Assembly (NCBI GenBank): GCA_035297145.1
Contig: DATGZN010000109.1
Coordinates: forward strand, 1-64,000
DNA: 64,000 bases
Direction: 5' to 3'
From: QHXW01 sp035297145
GTDB lineage: Bacteria; Acidobacteriota; Terriglobia; Bryobacterales; Bryobacteraceae
Below, piece by piece: positions 24,435 to 32,821 of the stretch. The notes beneath the pieces were generated by a model that was given only the letters and a program-made list of their open reading frames with translations, did not search any database and was not told the DNA's origin. The translations under genes were made by a program, and so were the position numbers. The first letter of the stretch is position 1. Each line of letters begins with the position of its first letter.

Positions 24435-25760
24435 ATGCGCTTCGTAGCGGTGCTCCCCGCTCTTGCTTTTGCCGGCATCTCAGTTGCCGCGACTATCCAA
24501 TCGCCGGTCACGTTCAACAAGGATGTCGCGCCGGTTTTGGCCAAAAACTGCCAGGAGTGTCATCGTCCGGGCGAAGCGGCGCCGTTCTCGCTGCTGACCT
24601 ATGAGCAGGCACGGCCGTGGGCGAAAGCCATGAAAGAAGCCGTCTTGTTGAAGAAGATGCCGCCATGGTTTGCCGATCCGCATTACGGCAAGTTCGCCAA
24701 CGACCGGTCCCTTTCCCAAAAGGAGATCGGCACGCTGGTGGCCTGGGCGGATGCGGGTGCGCCGGAGGGCGATCCCAAGGATGTCCCGGTGCGGGCGAGT
24801 TTCGTGGAGGGCTGGCGCATTCCCAAGCCGGACGTTGTGATCGAGATGCCCAACGCGTTTGAGGTTCCCGCGGCCGGAACTATTGAGTATCAATACGTCG
24901 TCGTGCCGACGGGGTTCACCGAAGATAAGTGGGTTCAGTTTGCGGAAGCTCGTCCCGGCAACCGCGCCCTTGTGCACCACATCATCGCATTCATCCGGGA
25001 GCCGGGCTCGAAGTGGATGAAGGACGCAAAGCCGGGAGTGCCGTTCGTGCCTGAGCATCGCAAAGAGGACGAGAAAAAGAAAAAAGACGACGACGATGGC
25101 GGCGGATTCACCGGTGACTCTGTCGCAGGATACGCGCCTGGAACGTTGCCCATGGAGCTTCAGCCCGGACGGGCGAAGCTGATCAAGGCCGGCTCCGACA
25201 TCGTTTTCCAGTTGCACTACACGGCCAATGGAAAGCCGGGGACGGATCGCAGCAAGGTGGGCCTTGTGTTCGCGAAAGCGCCACCAAAGGAGCGCGTCTT
25301 TACGCTCGGCGCATTAAACACGAAATTCAAGATTCCGCCTGGGGATGCCGACTACAAAGTGGATTCTGAATTCGAAGTCAAAACTCAGGTGGACTTGACC
25401 GGCTTGCAGCCGCACATGCATCTGCGCGGGAAGGATTTCGAATATCGGGTAGTTTACCCAACCGGAGAAACCGAAACCCTGCTCAAGGTTCCGAATTACA
25501 GTTTCAGTTGGCAGCTCGCTTACTTTCCAGTCAAGCCGATCGTTCTGCCCAAGGGAACCAAAATCGAGTGCACCGCACACTTCGATAACTCCCCGAACAA
25601 CCCCAATAATCCGGACGCAACCACGGAAGTAAGCTGGGGCGATCAGAGCTGGGATGAGATGATGATCGGGTTCTTCGATGTGGTGTTCGATGCGAATATG
25701 CCTCTGGACAAGCTGTTCCCGGAGGAAAAGAAGGAACACAAGAAGTCTGCCGACGACTAA
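24435..25760 (+). CDS. secreted cytochrome c with copper type II monooxygenase-like C-terminal region
   Basis: 441 residues with a signal peptide (VLPALAFAGISVAA). The N-terminal domain carries one haem c site C39-x-x-C42-H43 (NCQECHRPGEAAPFSL) and the conserved ARPWAKAMKEAV ... KKMPPWFADP block. After a linker, the C-terminal part has RALVHHIIAFIREPG and LQPHMHLRGKDFEYRVVYP, histidine patterns like those of the copper-dependent PHM/DBM fold. An odd lysine/aspartate-rich insert (EKKKKDDDDGGG) sits between them near residue 215. This architecture is frequent in acidobacteria and planctomycetes; its substrate is unknown. It is followed by a shorter relative of its haem domain. Confidence 0.82.
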   Translation: MRFVAVLPALAFAGISVAATIQSPVTFNKDVAPVLAKNCQECHRPGEAAPFSLLTYEQARPWAKAMKEAVLLKKMPPWFADPHYGKFANDRSLSQKEIGTLVAWADAGAPEGDPKDVPVRASFVEGWRIPKPDVVIEMPNAFEVPAAGTIEYQYVVVPTGFTEDKWVQFAEARPGNRALVHHIIAFIREPGSKWMKDAKPGVPFVPEHRKEDEKKKKDDDDGGGFTGDSVAGYAPGTLPMELQPGRAKLIKAGSDIVFQLHYTANGKPGTDRSKVGLVFAKAPPKERVFTLGALNTKFKIPPGDADYKVDSEFEVKTQVDLTGLQPHMHLRGKDFEYRVVYPTGETETLLKVPNYSFSWQLAYFPVKPIVLPKGTKIECTAHFDNSPNNPNNPDATTEVSWGDQSWDEMMIGFFDVVFDANMPLDKLFPEEKKEHKKSADD

Positions 25761-26430
25761 GTTACACGCCGTTTTCGTGGGCTTGATCAGTGCCCTTGCT
25801 GCGCAGGCGCACGAACCGATCACCACCAAGCTCACTTGGACCCAGGAGATCTCCCGTATCATCTACAAACGCTGCGCGAGTTGCCATCACGAAGGCGGCA
25901 CGGCATTTTCACTCGTGACATATGACGAGGCGCGTCCATGGGCCAAGGCAATCCGCGACGAGGTCCTCGAAAGGCGTGTGCCCCCGTGGGGCGCAGTCGA
26001 TGGTATTCGAGCGTACCGGAATGATCCAAGCTTGACGCCCATCGAAGTGGAGATGATCGTTGGCTGGGTTGAGGGCGGCGCGCCGGAAGGCGAAGCTATC
26101 TACCTGCCACCGGCGCCGGTACTTCGCGATGCAACCCCAGCCCCGTTGCCTACTTCAACATTGCTGGTTGAGAGTGCCAAGCCGCGGGTGTTGAACCACG
26201 CAACTACAGCTGTGGCCGTTACGCCGCGCGATCTGCCAGATGGCACTTCCATGGAAGTTACCGCATATAAACCTGACGGTTCAGTGGAGCACTTGATCTG
26301 GCTGCGGAACTATCGCAAGGCCTGGACCCGCACGTATTGGTTTCGGGATCCAATTCCGCTTCCCGCTGGAACGCGGATCGTAGTGGACGCACCGGCTGGC
26401 AGCGCGGTTTTGTCTACGTCTCCGTCATAG
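25690..26430 (+). CDS. small secreted monohaem cytochrome c, relative of the preceding gene
   Basis: About 246 residues if it starts at ATG 25690. A hydrophobic signal (AVFVGLISALAAQA) leads to a haem domain very like its neighbour's: CASCHHEGGTAFSLVTYDEARPWAKAIRDEV ... RRVPPWGA, cited here as CASCH and ARPWAKAIRDEV. The C-terminal 100 residues are a beta-rich domain (MEVTAYKPDGSVEHLIWLRNY) without copper histidines. The start is unclear. The ATG gives a long basic leader overlapping the previous gene by 71 bases; a CTG or GTG near 25743-25777 would give a shorter signal. It probably arose by duplication and acts with gene 24435 in periplasmic electron transfer. Confidence 0.7.
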   Translation: MRICLWTSCSRRKRRNTRSLPTTKLHAVFVGLISALAAQAHEPITTKLTWTQEISRIIYKRCASCHHEGGTAFSLVTYDEARPWAKAIRDEVLERRVPPWGAVDGIRAYRNDPSLTPIEVEMIVGWVEGGAPEGEAIYLPPAPVLRDATPAPLPTSTLLVESAKPRVLNHATTAVAVTPRDLPDGTSMEVTAYKPDGSVEHLIWLRNYRKAWTRTYWFRDPIPLPAGTRIVVDAPAGSAVLSTSPS

Positions 26431-29379
26431 TCAGCGGCCCGCCTTCTCCAGAAGCAGGTGCCGGACCGCGGCGAAAATCCGTTCCACAGCCGGACGCCGG
26501 TAATCCCAACGCGGGTCGGGCTCGGGCGGATTGACGACCATGGTGGCGTTGGCTTCGAACAGCAGCAAATCGCCGGAGGGGCTCAAACCGAAATCAATTC
26601 CTGCATAATCCAACCCCAGCGCCTTTTGAATCTCTTCTAGCGCAGTCATCGCGCGCGGACCAAGCACGGCAGGCATATTCTCCAGAAACTCCGCGTCCTC
26701 AGCGCGGTGTTCGGCGCGATCCGCCATCTCCGCGGTGACGTAGTGAATCTTCCAGTGACTGGAAATTGCCAGATGCAGCGGGTATCGCTCGCCGCCGATC
26801 AACATGACACGGTATTTGCGGGCCTTACCGTCCAATCCACGGGAATCCAGATACTGAATCACGGTTAACTCAGCGCCCGGCAGTGCCGCTACTGCTTCCG
26901 GCAGTGCGTCCGCCTGATCGACGCGCACGAAATGGCGGCCGGTATGAAAGCCGGGCGTACGAAGCAGCAGCGGAAATCTCAAACCGTGGCGTGCAAGCGC
27001 GGTAGGAGCATCGGACGACGTGAGCAGCTCGCGCGTCAGCGTGACCGTGGCCGGAGCGATCACACCGGGCAATCCGGAAAGCCGCCGCGCATTGTCGGCT
27101 CTCCCGGTGGCCATCACCGCCGCGAGCGGGTTGAGTACCGGCGCAGTGCTGAGGGCCGCCACCGACTGCGCGGCGGCGAGCGCGTTCGCGGCCAGATCCG
27201 CATCGCCAATGGCATTGAAGATCAGTTGATGGCACGGCAGCGGCCGGTCTCGATCATAGAATTCAGCAACAACCACGCTGGTCTCAAACACCCGGTCATC
27301 CAGGAAATTATTGGTCGGGATGTTGCCGCCAAGGGCCGAAACCAACAGCAGTAATGATACTGGCGGACCCTCGCCCCGGTATGGCACGGTCACCACCGCG
27401 CGATGTTCGAAGCCCTTTTGGCGATGCCAAGCCGCGCCCTGTGCGTCTCCCAGTTCGGCCAGCAGGTAGGATAAACCCTGGTGCGCCTCTGGATGGTCCG
27501 GAGCGCAGCGTAGAGCCGTTTCATAGTGTTCGCGCGCCGGCTGGAACTCGCCATTCGCGTAGAGAACGTTGGCCAGATTGACGTGGCTCATGGGGTCGTC
27601 TGGATGCCGCGCTGCGGCTTCGGCATAGGCTGTTCGCGCCGCGGTTCGGTAGCCTGTGGCATGCAGCAGTGTGCCCAGATTGTTGAGGGCGATGCGGTCG
27701 GAAGGCGCGCGCGCCAATACATCCAGATACGCGTTCCGTGCATCCAGCGTGCGCCCGAGTTCGGTGAGCAGTTGGGCGCGATCGCGGCGCAAACCCAGTG
27801 TTTCTGGCTCCGCCGTAATGCGGTCTTCGACCTCGCGCAGAGCGGCTTCACGGGCCACGCGTGGCTGCCAGTGGCTCGATGTGCTGCTCTCGCGCGCGGT
27901 GCTGCGTGCTGCCCGTTCGCACAGGGACCGGCCTAACGCCACCGTACGTTCCACCAGGGCATCCAAGTCGGAGCGGCGGGTGCGGTGATTCACGATGGCC
28001 GCGCGAATCGCGAGCCTTCCCCTGAGGACCGTTGTGGAGGGCGCTGCCACACCGGATTCCTGCAGCTCGACCGCGATGCGCGCATTTACGTGGTGTGATT
28101 CTTCCGCGCGGTATCGGAAGCAGACGATGTTTAGCTCGACCGGCGCCGCCAGTTCGAGTTCAGCTGTCTCCGCAATGCGACTTTCGAGATATCGCGCCAG
28201 CTCGCATGTGTGTGCGATCGAGACCCCCAGCGCTTGGGCGCCATACACCTTCAGGGTCAGCCAGGTCTTAAGCGCGCGAAAGCCCCGCGAGAGGTCCGGC
28301 CCAAAGTCACATGGCCAGGGAGAACCCGCGGCCAGCCCCTGCGCTTCCCGCCTCAAATAAGGCGCCGACGTGGCGAACGTTTGACGATGCAACACGCTAT
28401 CACGCACGAGCACAAAGCCGGCATCGTAGGGTACGTGTCCCCATTTGTGAAAGTCGAAAGCCAGCGAATCGGCTCGCTCGATGCCCTTGAGCCGCTGCGC
28501 CAAGCTTGGCGCCAGCATAGCAAGCGCCCCGCAGGCCCCGTCCACGTGAAACCACAAACCCTCGCTTCGCGCGAGTCCGGCCAGCGCATCCAAATCGTCA
28601 ATTGCGCCAGTATCCACTGTTCCTGCCGTACCCACCAGAAGGAACGGCGTAAAGCCGGCGCGACGATCAGCGTCGATGGCCGCGCGTAAGGCGCTCAGGT
28701 CGATGCGATACCGGTCATCCACCGCAATCCGGCGCAACGCGTCGCTGCCGATTCCCGCAATATCCAGCGCCCGGCCGACGCAGCCATGCACCGTCTCCGC
28801 AGCGTATGCCGCTAACCGCTTGCCGCCAGCTCCGACGCCGGTGCAGCGCGTCTCAAAACCCAACTCCGTATCTCGCGCCACCAGCACGCCGATCAGGTTC
28901 GCCATGGACGCACCCGTCACGAATAAACCGCTCGCGCTATCGGGAAAACCAAACAACTTCCGCATCCAGCCGGCGACCTGCCGCTCGACCTCGATCGGAA
29001 TATGATCCCGCCCTCCCAGATTGGCATTCAGGCCGGCAGCGAGCATTTCCGCCACCATGCCCACCGGCGTGCCTGCTCCGTGCACCCATCCGAAGAATCC
29101 GGGATGAACGTTGCCTGCGGCGAAGGGCAGAATGTAGCGCATGAATTCTTCGTGAACCGCGGCCAATTCAGACGGCCTGGCGGGAAGTTCGCCGCGGAAT
29201 CGCTCGCGGATAGAATCGGGAATCGGCTGCCAAACCGGACGGTCACGAATATTTACGAGATAGTCCAGAATGTCGTCCAGCATGCGGTGCGCTTGCTGAC
29301 GAAATCCGGCCCAATCGGAGGGATCGAGGGTGGCATCGGCATCAGCATCGGTCCGATCCCGCGGATTCGGCGTGTCCAT
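26431..29379 (-). CDS. tripartite fusion: PLP group II decarboxylase, TPR repeats, ATP-grasp-like domain
   Basis: 982 residues in one frame. Residues about 25-490 are an aromatic-L-amino-acid/glutamate-type decarboxylase: NVHPGFFGWVHGAGTP, VTGASMANLIG, WFHVDGACGA with D280 for the pyridine nitrogen, and FDFHKWGHVPYDAG with K312 as the PLP lysine. Residues about 525-660 hold three to four TPR units (IALNNLGTLLHATGYRTAA, SHVNLANVLYANGEFQPA). Residues about 675-980 are an ATP-grasp-like domain: ALGGNIPTNNFLDD, FNAIGDADL, FHTGRHFVRV, the lysine-bearing ARKYRVMLIGGERYPLHLA, and the metal site GIDFGLSPSGDLLLFEANATM (D929, E942, N944). No signal peptide. It likely makes an amine and perhaps an amide or phosphoryl-activated product. 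The substrate is unknown. Confidence 0.85.
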   Translation of the reverse strand: MDTPNPRDRTDADADATLDPSDWAGFRQQAHRMLDDILDYLVNIRDRPVWQPIPDSIRERFRGELPARPSELAAVHEEFMRYILPFAAGNVHPGFFGWVHGAGTPVGMVAEMLAAGLNANLGGRDHIPIEVERQVAGWMRKLFGFPDSASGLFVTGASMANLIGVLVARDTELGFETRCTGVGAGGKRLAAYAAETVHGCVGRALDIAGIGSDALRRIAVDDRYRIDLSALRAAIDADRRAGFTPFLLVGTAGTVDTGAIDDLDALAGLARSEGLWFHVDGACGALAMLAPSLAQRLKGIERADSLAFDFHKWGHVPYDAGFVLVRDSVLHRQTFATSAPYLRREAQGLAAGSPWPCDFGPDLSRGFRALKTWLTLKVYGAQALGVSIAHTCELARYLESRIAETAELELAAPVELNIVCFRYRAEESHHVNARIAVELQESGVAAPSTTVLRGRLAIRAAIVNHRTRRSDLDALVERTVALGRSLCERAARSTARESSTSSHWQPRVAREAALREVEDRITAEPETLGLRRDRAQLLTELGRTLDARNAYLDVLARAPSDRIALNNLGTLLHATGYRTAARTAYAEAAARHPDDPMSHVNLANVLYANGEFQPAREHYETALRCAPDHPEAHQGLSYLLAELGDAQGAAWHRQKGFEHRAVVTVPYRGEGPPVSLLLLVSALGGNIPTNNFLDDRVFETSVVVAEFYDRDRPLPCHQLIFNAIGDADLAANALAAAQSVAALSTAPVLNPLAAVMATGRADNARRLSGLPGVIAPATVTLTRELLTSSDAPTALARHGLRFPLLLRTPGFHTGRHFVRVDQADALPEAVAALPGAELTVIQYLDSRGLDGKARKYRVMLIGGERYPLHLAISSHWKIHYVTAEMADRAEHRAEDAEFLENMPAVLGPRAMTALEEIQKALGLDYAGIDFGLSPSGDLLLFEANATMVVNPPEPDPRWDYRRPAVERIFAAVRHLLLEKAGR

Positions 29380-29605
29380 GTACTCGATGGTAGCGCGCGA
29401 AGGATACTAGCCATTCGTGACTCAAGCTATCCGTTTAGATAGGCTGTTGAGGGTACCAGGCAGCATCAGCGCTCCTTCAGTTGCTGGTTCTTCGGTCCTC
29501 AACTCCATTTCCAACAATGCGTTCCCGGAAAAGGCAACTAAAGTTTCGCGCGCGTGTTTGGAATGGCATGCAGCGTGCTTTATTCAGATCGAGAGGATCG
29601 AGGTC

Positions 29606-30364
29606 ATGAAGATGACAACAAACAAGAATCTCCGCGGGCTTCGCCTGATGCGTTCAGCGCTGCTCGCCCTCGCTACGCTGGCTGTGCCGGCGACTTCTTT
29701 CGGAGGCGTTATCTTATCGGTTGCTATTGCCCCACCGGTTTTGCCGGTGTATGCACAACCCATTTGCCCTGGGCCCGGTTATATGTGGACGCCCGGTTAC
29801 TGGGCTTACGGTCCCGCAGGCTACTACTGGGTTGGCGGCAACTGGGTGCTTGCACCCTATGTAGGCGCGCTGTGGACGCCTGGATATTGGGGCTGGAGCG
29901 GCGGTCTTTATATTTGGCATGGCGGCTACTGGGGTCACCATGTCGGCTTCTATGGCGGGGTCAACTATGGCTTCGGCTACACGGGTGTCGGCTATGCGGG
30001 TGGTTACTGGCATAACGGAGTGTTCGCCTACAATCGGGCGGTCAATCACGTGAGCGGCGCGAACTTTCACACTTATAGCCGGACGGTTGCCAGTCACGAA
30101 ACCAGCCACGTTAGCTATAACGGCGGTAAAGGAGGGCTGACCGCGCGGCCGAATCACGCCGCCAGCGGTAGCCACGGGACGCACAGCAATGGCCAGAGCG
30201 CACACCTCAGCTCGGCTCACGCCGCTTCGCACGCGTCGGCGGCGCACAGCAGCAGCGCTCACGCGCACAGCGCTTCGTACGCGTCGGCAACACACAGCAG
30301 CTCTCACGCGCACAACGTATCCCATTCGTCCGGCGGACACGCGGGCGGAGGACATCACAAGTAA
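29606..30364 (+). CDS. secreted YXWV-type glycine/tryptophan-rich protein with His/Ser/Ala tail
   Basis: 252 residues. A signal peptide (LMRSALLALATLAVPATSFG) precedes repeated aromatic units, such as MWTPGYWAYGPAGYYWV, LWTPGYWGWSGG and YIWHGGYWGHH. This is the pattern of the bacterial YXWGXW/YXWV repeat proteins thought to be outer-surface or periplasmic. From about residue 185 the tail is almost only His, Ser, Ala and Gly, ending in HAGGGHHK, which could bind metal ions. The frame is open 63 codons further upstream, but ATG 29606 follows AGAGGA and GAGG and gives a proper signal. A strong terminator lies 26 bases after the stop. Confidence 0.78.
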   Translation: MKMTTNKNLRGLRLMRSALLALATLAVPATSFGGVILSVAIAPPVLPVYAQPICPGPGYMWTPGYWAYGPAGYYWVGGNWVLAPYVGALWTPGYWGWSGGLYIWHGGYWGHHVGFYGGVNYGFGYTGVGYAGGYWHNGVFAYNRAVNHVSGANFHTYSRTVASHETSHVSYNGGKGGLTARPNHAASGSHGTHSNGQSAHLSSAHAASHASAAHSSSAHAHSASYASATHSSSHAHNVSHSSGGHAGGGHHK

Positions 30365-30390
30365 CTTTCGCTGAATAGGAATTTCTCGGG

Positions 30391-30420
30391 TAGCGGGCCA
30401 AATTGGCCCGCTATTTTTTT
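30391..30420 (+). terminator. intrinsic terminator
   Basis: Arms TAGCGGGCCA (30391-30400) and TGGCCCGCTA (30404-30413) pair perfectly around AAT, followed by seven T (30414-30420). It ends the YXWV-type gene. The opposite strand lacks a matching T-run on the other side, so it serves the plus strand. Confidence 0.93.
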
Positions 30421-30437
30421 GGGCAGCCAGCAATCAT

Positions 30438-30860
30438 TTACGCGGCGATTACTCTCACGAAGCCGTGCCGGCCGTATTCCAGAAGTCTGTCGTCTTTCGT
30501 CATTAAACTGAGTCCCACGATTCTTGCCGTCGCAACCAGAAGGCGGTCGGCCGGATCACCGTGAAATTGTCCCGGCAGACGGCTACTCTCAATCGCGATC
30601 TCCGGAGTGAGAGCAACCAGTGCCAGTCCCGGAGTGGCGAGAGCTTGCCGCACCCACTCCGCACAATTCATCTTGAGCTCGAGCCGGCCCTTCGATTCGA
30701 GCATGCCGACCTCCCAAACCGACATGACGGACACGCGCAGTGCGCCCGCGCGGGCAGCCCGCTCAGTCGCGGTCAGCGCAGACCGGGTGAACTTGTCCGT
30801 CAGGCCGAATTGCATCCACACCCAGCAGTGCGTGTCCAGCAGCACGGCCGGCTCAGGCAT
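30438..30860 (-). CDS. vapC: type II toxin VapC, PIN-domain ribonuclease (second copy)
   Basis: 140 residues. PIN acidic residues are D9 (AVLLDTHCW), E50 (SVWEVGML), D105 (GDPADRLLVA) and D123/D124 (MTKDDRLL). The LLDTHCWVW start marks the PIN subgroup that pairs with Phd-type antitoxins. The frame extends 14 codons upstream, but ATG 30860 gives the conserved MPEPAVLLDTH start and an eight-base overlap with the antitoxin. Catalysis (Mg2+-dependent RNA cleavage) is inferred from the family. It is only distantly similar to the first copy at 2233. Confidence 0.9.
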   Translation of the reverse strand: MPEPAVLLDTHCWVWMQFGLTDKFTRSALTATERAARAGALRVSVMSVWEVGMLESKGRLELKMNCAEWVRQALATPGLALVALTPEIAIESSRLPGQFHGDPADRLLVATARIVGLSLMTKDDRLLEYGRHGFVRVIAA

Positions 30861-31080
30861 CCGCTTCCCAGGATTCGCCGGTGGAGAGAATGTCACCCAC
30901 AATCCGGCCCGTGCCCTTCAGCCTGCCGAAGATCACGGAAGTTTCTGGGCGAACGGGCACGAGGCGGGCCACGGGACGGCCACGCTTGGTAACCACGATC
31001 TCTTTGCGCTCGCGATCGACTTCGTCCAGCAGTGCGAGGCACTGCGCCTTGAAGGCCCCGGCTGCTATTCGTTGCGTCAT
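30853..31080 (-). CDS. type II antitoxin, Phd/YefM family (second copy)
   Basis: 75 residues from ATG 31080. The Phd/YefM fold is clear: IAAGAFKAQCLALLDEVDRERKEIVVTKRGRPVARLVPV, cited as AGAFKAQCLALLDEV and IVVTKRGRPVARLVP. The tail (FGRLKGTGRIVGDI ... GESWEADA) is typical of antitoxins that neutralise PIN toxins. An ATG four codons upstream (31092) is also in frame, but it lies inside the palindromic operator, so the inner start is preferred. The gene overlaps its toxin by eight bases. Confidence 0.88.
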   Translation of the reverse strand: MTQRIAAGAFKAQCLALLDEVDRERKEIVVTKRGRPVARLVPVRPETSVIFGRLKGTGRIVGDILSTGESWEADA

Positions 31081-31085
31081 GACTA

Positions 31086-31105
31086 TGACCATATTACCAT
31101 GGTCA
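31086..31105 (-). promoter_or_regulatory. operator palindrome of the second toxin-antitoxin pair
   Basis: Arms TGACCAT (31086-31092) and ATGGTCA (31099-31105) are perfect reverse complements around ATTACC. On the minus strand the centre contains TAATAT, a -10-like hexamer (4 of 6). It sits directly before the antitoxin start, the usual autoregulation site. Confidence 0.6.
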
Positions 31106-31110
31106 CCAAG

Positions 31111-32016
31111 CTAACGCAGGCTCACGACCGGAATCGTAAAATCCACCGTATTCACTTTGCCTTCACGTTGGAATTGCACCCATACACGATAGATCGCTTC
31201 ACGCGGAAAGAACAGATTGAACTGCACCTGCTTTTCGCCGGGCGCCGGGTCCGTGACATAGATGGGGTGAGTATGGATGGTGTCGATCAGATCGTTACTC
31301 GCGGCTAGCATGTGGCCCCATGCGCCGATGTAAGGTTCGAGCCCCGCAGCCGGTTTCAGTCTGAAGAACAGCATGGTCTTCTTGCCGGGCATCGGCTGAG
31401 GCGGATCCAGCACCAGTTCAACGTCCAGGTTCTCTCCGTGCTTCGGCGCAAGATCCGCCGCTGGCTTCACGATCGATGCCGCCAGGCTGCGCGTGTCTCC
31501 GGCAGTCGTAACGATGTGCGAGATGAGCTGCGGTGTTCCGCCCTCGGGCATGAAATCCGCGAGCAGCTTGTATGTCCCGGGTTTGGGCAACAGCGTGGTA
31601 TGGCGAAAGACGCCGTCAGAGCCAAGTTCCGGGTGCTCGTGCGCGAAATATTCGAGATCCTCACTGACTACGAACAGATGAATGGGCTTTTCGTGAATGA
31701 TCTGAAAGCGTTTGACGGCCGCACCTGACTTCGGGTCGGTAACGCGAATTTCAATATGCAGTTTGCCGTTCGCGGGAATATTCGGTGGGGTGAACGAGAA
31801 CTTCGTCGGGTACTCGACCGGCTCGGGAATGTTGGCGACGAGCTTCATGCCGCAGCGGGGACAGGTTCCGGGCGTCTTCGAGCGCACCTCGGGGTCCATC
31901 GGACAGGTGAACTCCACAGGCGCCGGCTGCGGTTCGGGAGCTGGAGCCTGTGCGCGGATGCCTGAAATGCAACCGGCTACGAGAATTGCGATGCCCGTCA
32001 GGGTTCGAAGGGCCAT
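31111..32016 (-). CDS. secreted heavy-metal-binding-domain protein
   Basis: 301 residues. The signal region ILVAGCISGIRAQ may be a lipobox (AGC), making it a possible lipoprotein. Next comes the heavy-metal-binding domain FTCPMDPEVRSKTPGTCPRCGMKLV, with the paired CP-M-P and CP-x-CGM motifs found at the N-termini of copper and cobalt-zinc-cadmium efflux proteins. The rest is beta-rich, with HEKPIHLFVVSEDLEYFAHEHPELG and WGHMLAASNDLIDTIHTHP providing many histidines. It may sense or bind copper in the periplasm. It overlaps the start-proximal SDR gene end by 19 bases and lies downstream of it, so they are co-transcribed, though no functional link is obvious. Confidence 0.72.
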   Translation of the reverse strand: MALRTLTGIAILVAGCISGIRAQAPAPEPQPAPVEFTCPMDPEVRSKTPGTCPRCGMKLVANIPEPVEYPTKFSFTPPNIPANGKLHIEIRVTDPKSGAAVKRFQIIHEKPIHLFVVSEDLEYFAHEHPELGSDGVFRHTTLLPKPGTYKLLADFMPEGGTPQLISHIVTTAGDTRSLAASIVKPAADLAPKHGENLDVELVLDPPQPMPGKKTMLFFRLKPAAGLEPYIGAWGHMLAASNDLIDTIHTHPIYVTDPAPGEKQVQFNLFFPREAIYRVWVQFQREGKVNTVDFTIPVVSLR

Positions 32017-32768
32017 ACTGCGGTGGTGCTGTATCCCCCGTCCACGGCGATAACCTGGCCGGTGATGTAGTCGGCACCGCGGCTGGCCAGGAATGCCGCC
32101 AATGGCGCTACGTCCTCAGGCCTCCCCATGTTCGGGTTGGCCTGGGAGTGCTGGAGCCACGCGGCCATCTCCGGCGACTGCCACATCGCGCGGTTGAGGT
32201 CGGTCAAAATGAAGCCCGGTGCGATGCAGTTCACCTGAATGTTGTGCCTGCCCCATTCGGCGGCGAGTACTTTCGTAAGCTGCGCGATCCCTCCCTTGCT
32301 GATGGCGTAGACGGCCAGGTAGGGAAGTCCCAACAGCGACATCAGGCTGCCGATGTGAATGACCTTGCCCCCTTTTCCGCGAGCGATCATCTTCGTACCG
32401 ATCAATTGAGTCAGTTCGACAATTCCGTGCAGGTTGGTCTGGAGAATGCGCTCGTACTCCTCATGGGTGAAATCCTCGAAACGCTTCCGGACGTTGGTGC
32501 CCGCAACGTTCACCAGGATATCGACGTCGCCTGCGGCCTCAGCGGCTGCGCGAATCGAATCGGAACGCGTAATATCCAGATGCAGCGCGCGCGCATGCGG
32601 CAACTTGTTCGCGTGCACTTCCAGCTTGTCCATGGAACGCGCGGCAAGAATCGTGTGAGCGCCTTGAGCGGCAAGGGCTTGTGCGATGGCAAGGCCGATG
32701 CCGCGGCTGGCGCCTGCCACAAGCGCCGTCTTGCCGGAGAGGGAAAAAACATTTTCGAAGGAGTTCAA
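31998..32768 (-). CDS. short-chain dehydrogenase/reductase (gluconate 5-dehydrogenase-like)
   Basis: 256 residues, classical SDR. The cofactor motif TALVAGASRGIGLAIA, NVAG, the catalytic serine in HIGSLMS, and YAISKGG (Tyr and Lys) are in place, and the C-terminus ends in the family's YITGQVIAVDGG. The sequence around TNVRKRFEDFTHEEYERIL is typical of gluconate 5-dehydrogenase and related sugar-acid oxidoreductases. It divergently faces the tartrate/malate-type dehydrogenase 53 bases away, so both may belong to sugar-acid catabolism. Confidence 0.88.
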   Translation of the reverse strand: MNSFENVFSLSGKTALVAGASRGIGLAIAQALAAQGAHTILAARSMDKLEVHANKLPHARALHLDITRSDSIRAAAEAAGDVDILVNVAGTNVRKRFEDFTHEEYERILQTNLHGIVELTQLIGTKMIARGKGGKVIHIGSLMSLLGLPYLAVYAISKGGIAQLTKVLAAEWGRHNIQVNCIAPGFILTDLNRAMWQSPEMAAWLQHSQANPNMGRPEDVAPLAAFLASRGADYITGQVIAVDGGYSTTAVWPFEP

Positions 32769-32821
32769 GCCAGAATACCCCGCATGATCAGCTTCCTAGG
32801 TTACGTTAACATTGTTCCTTC

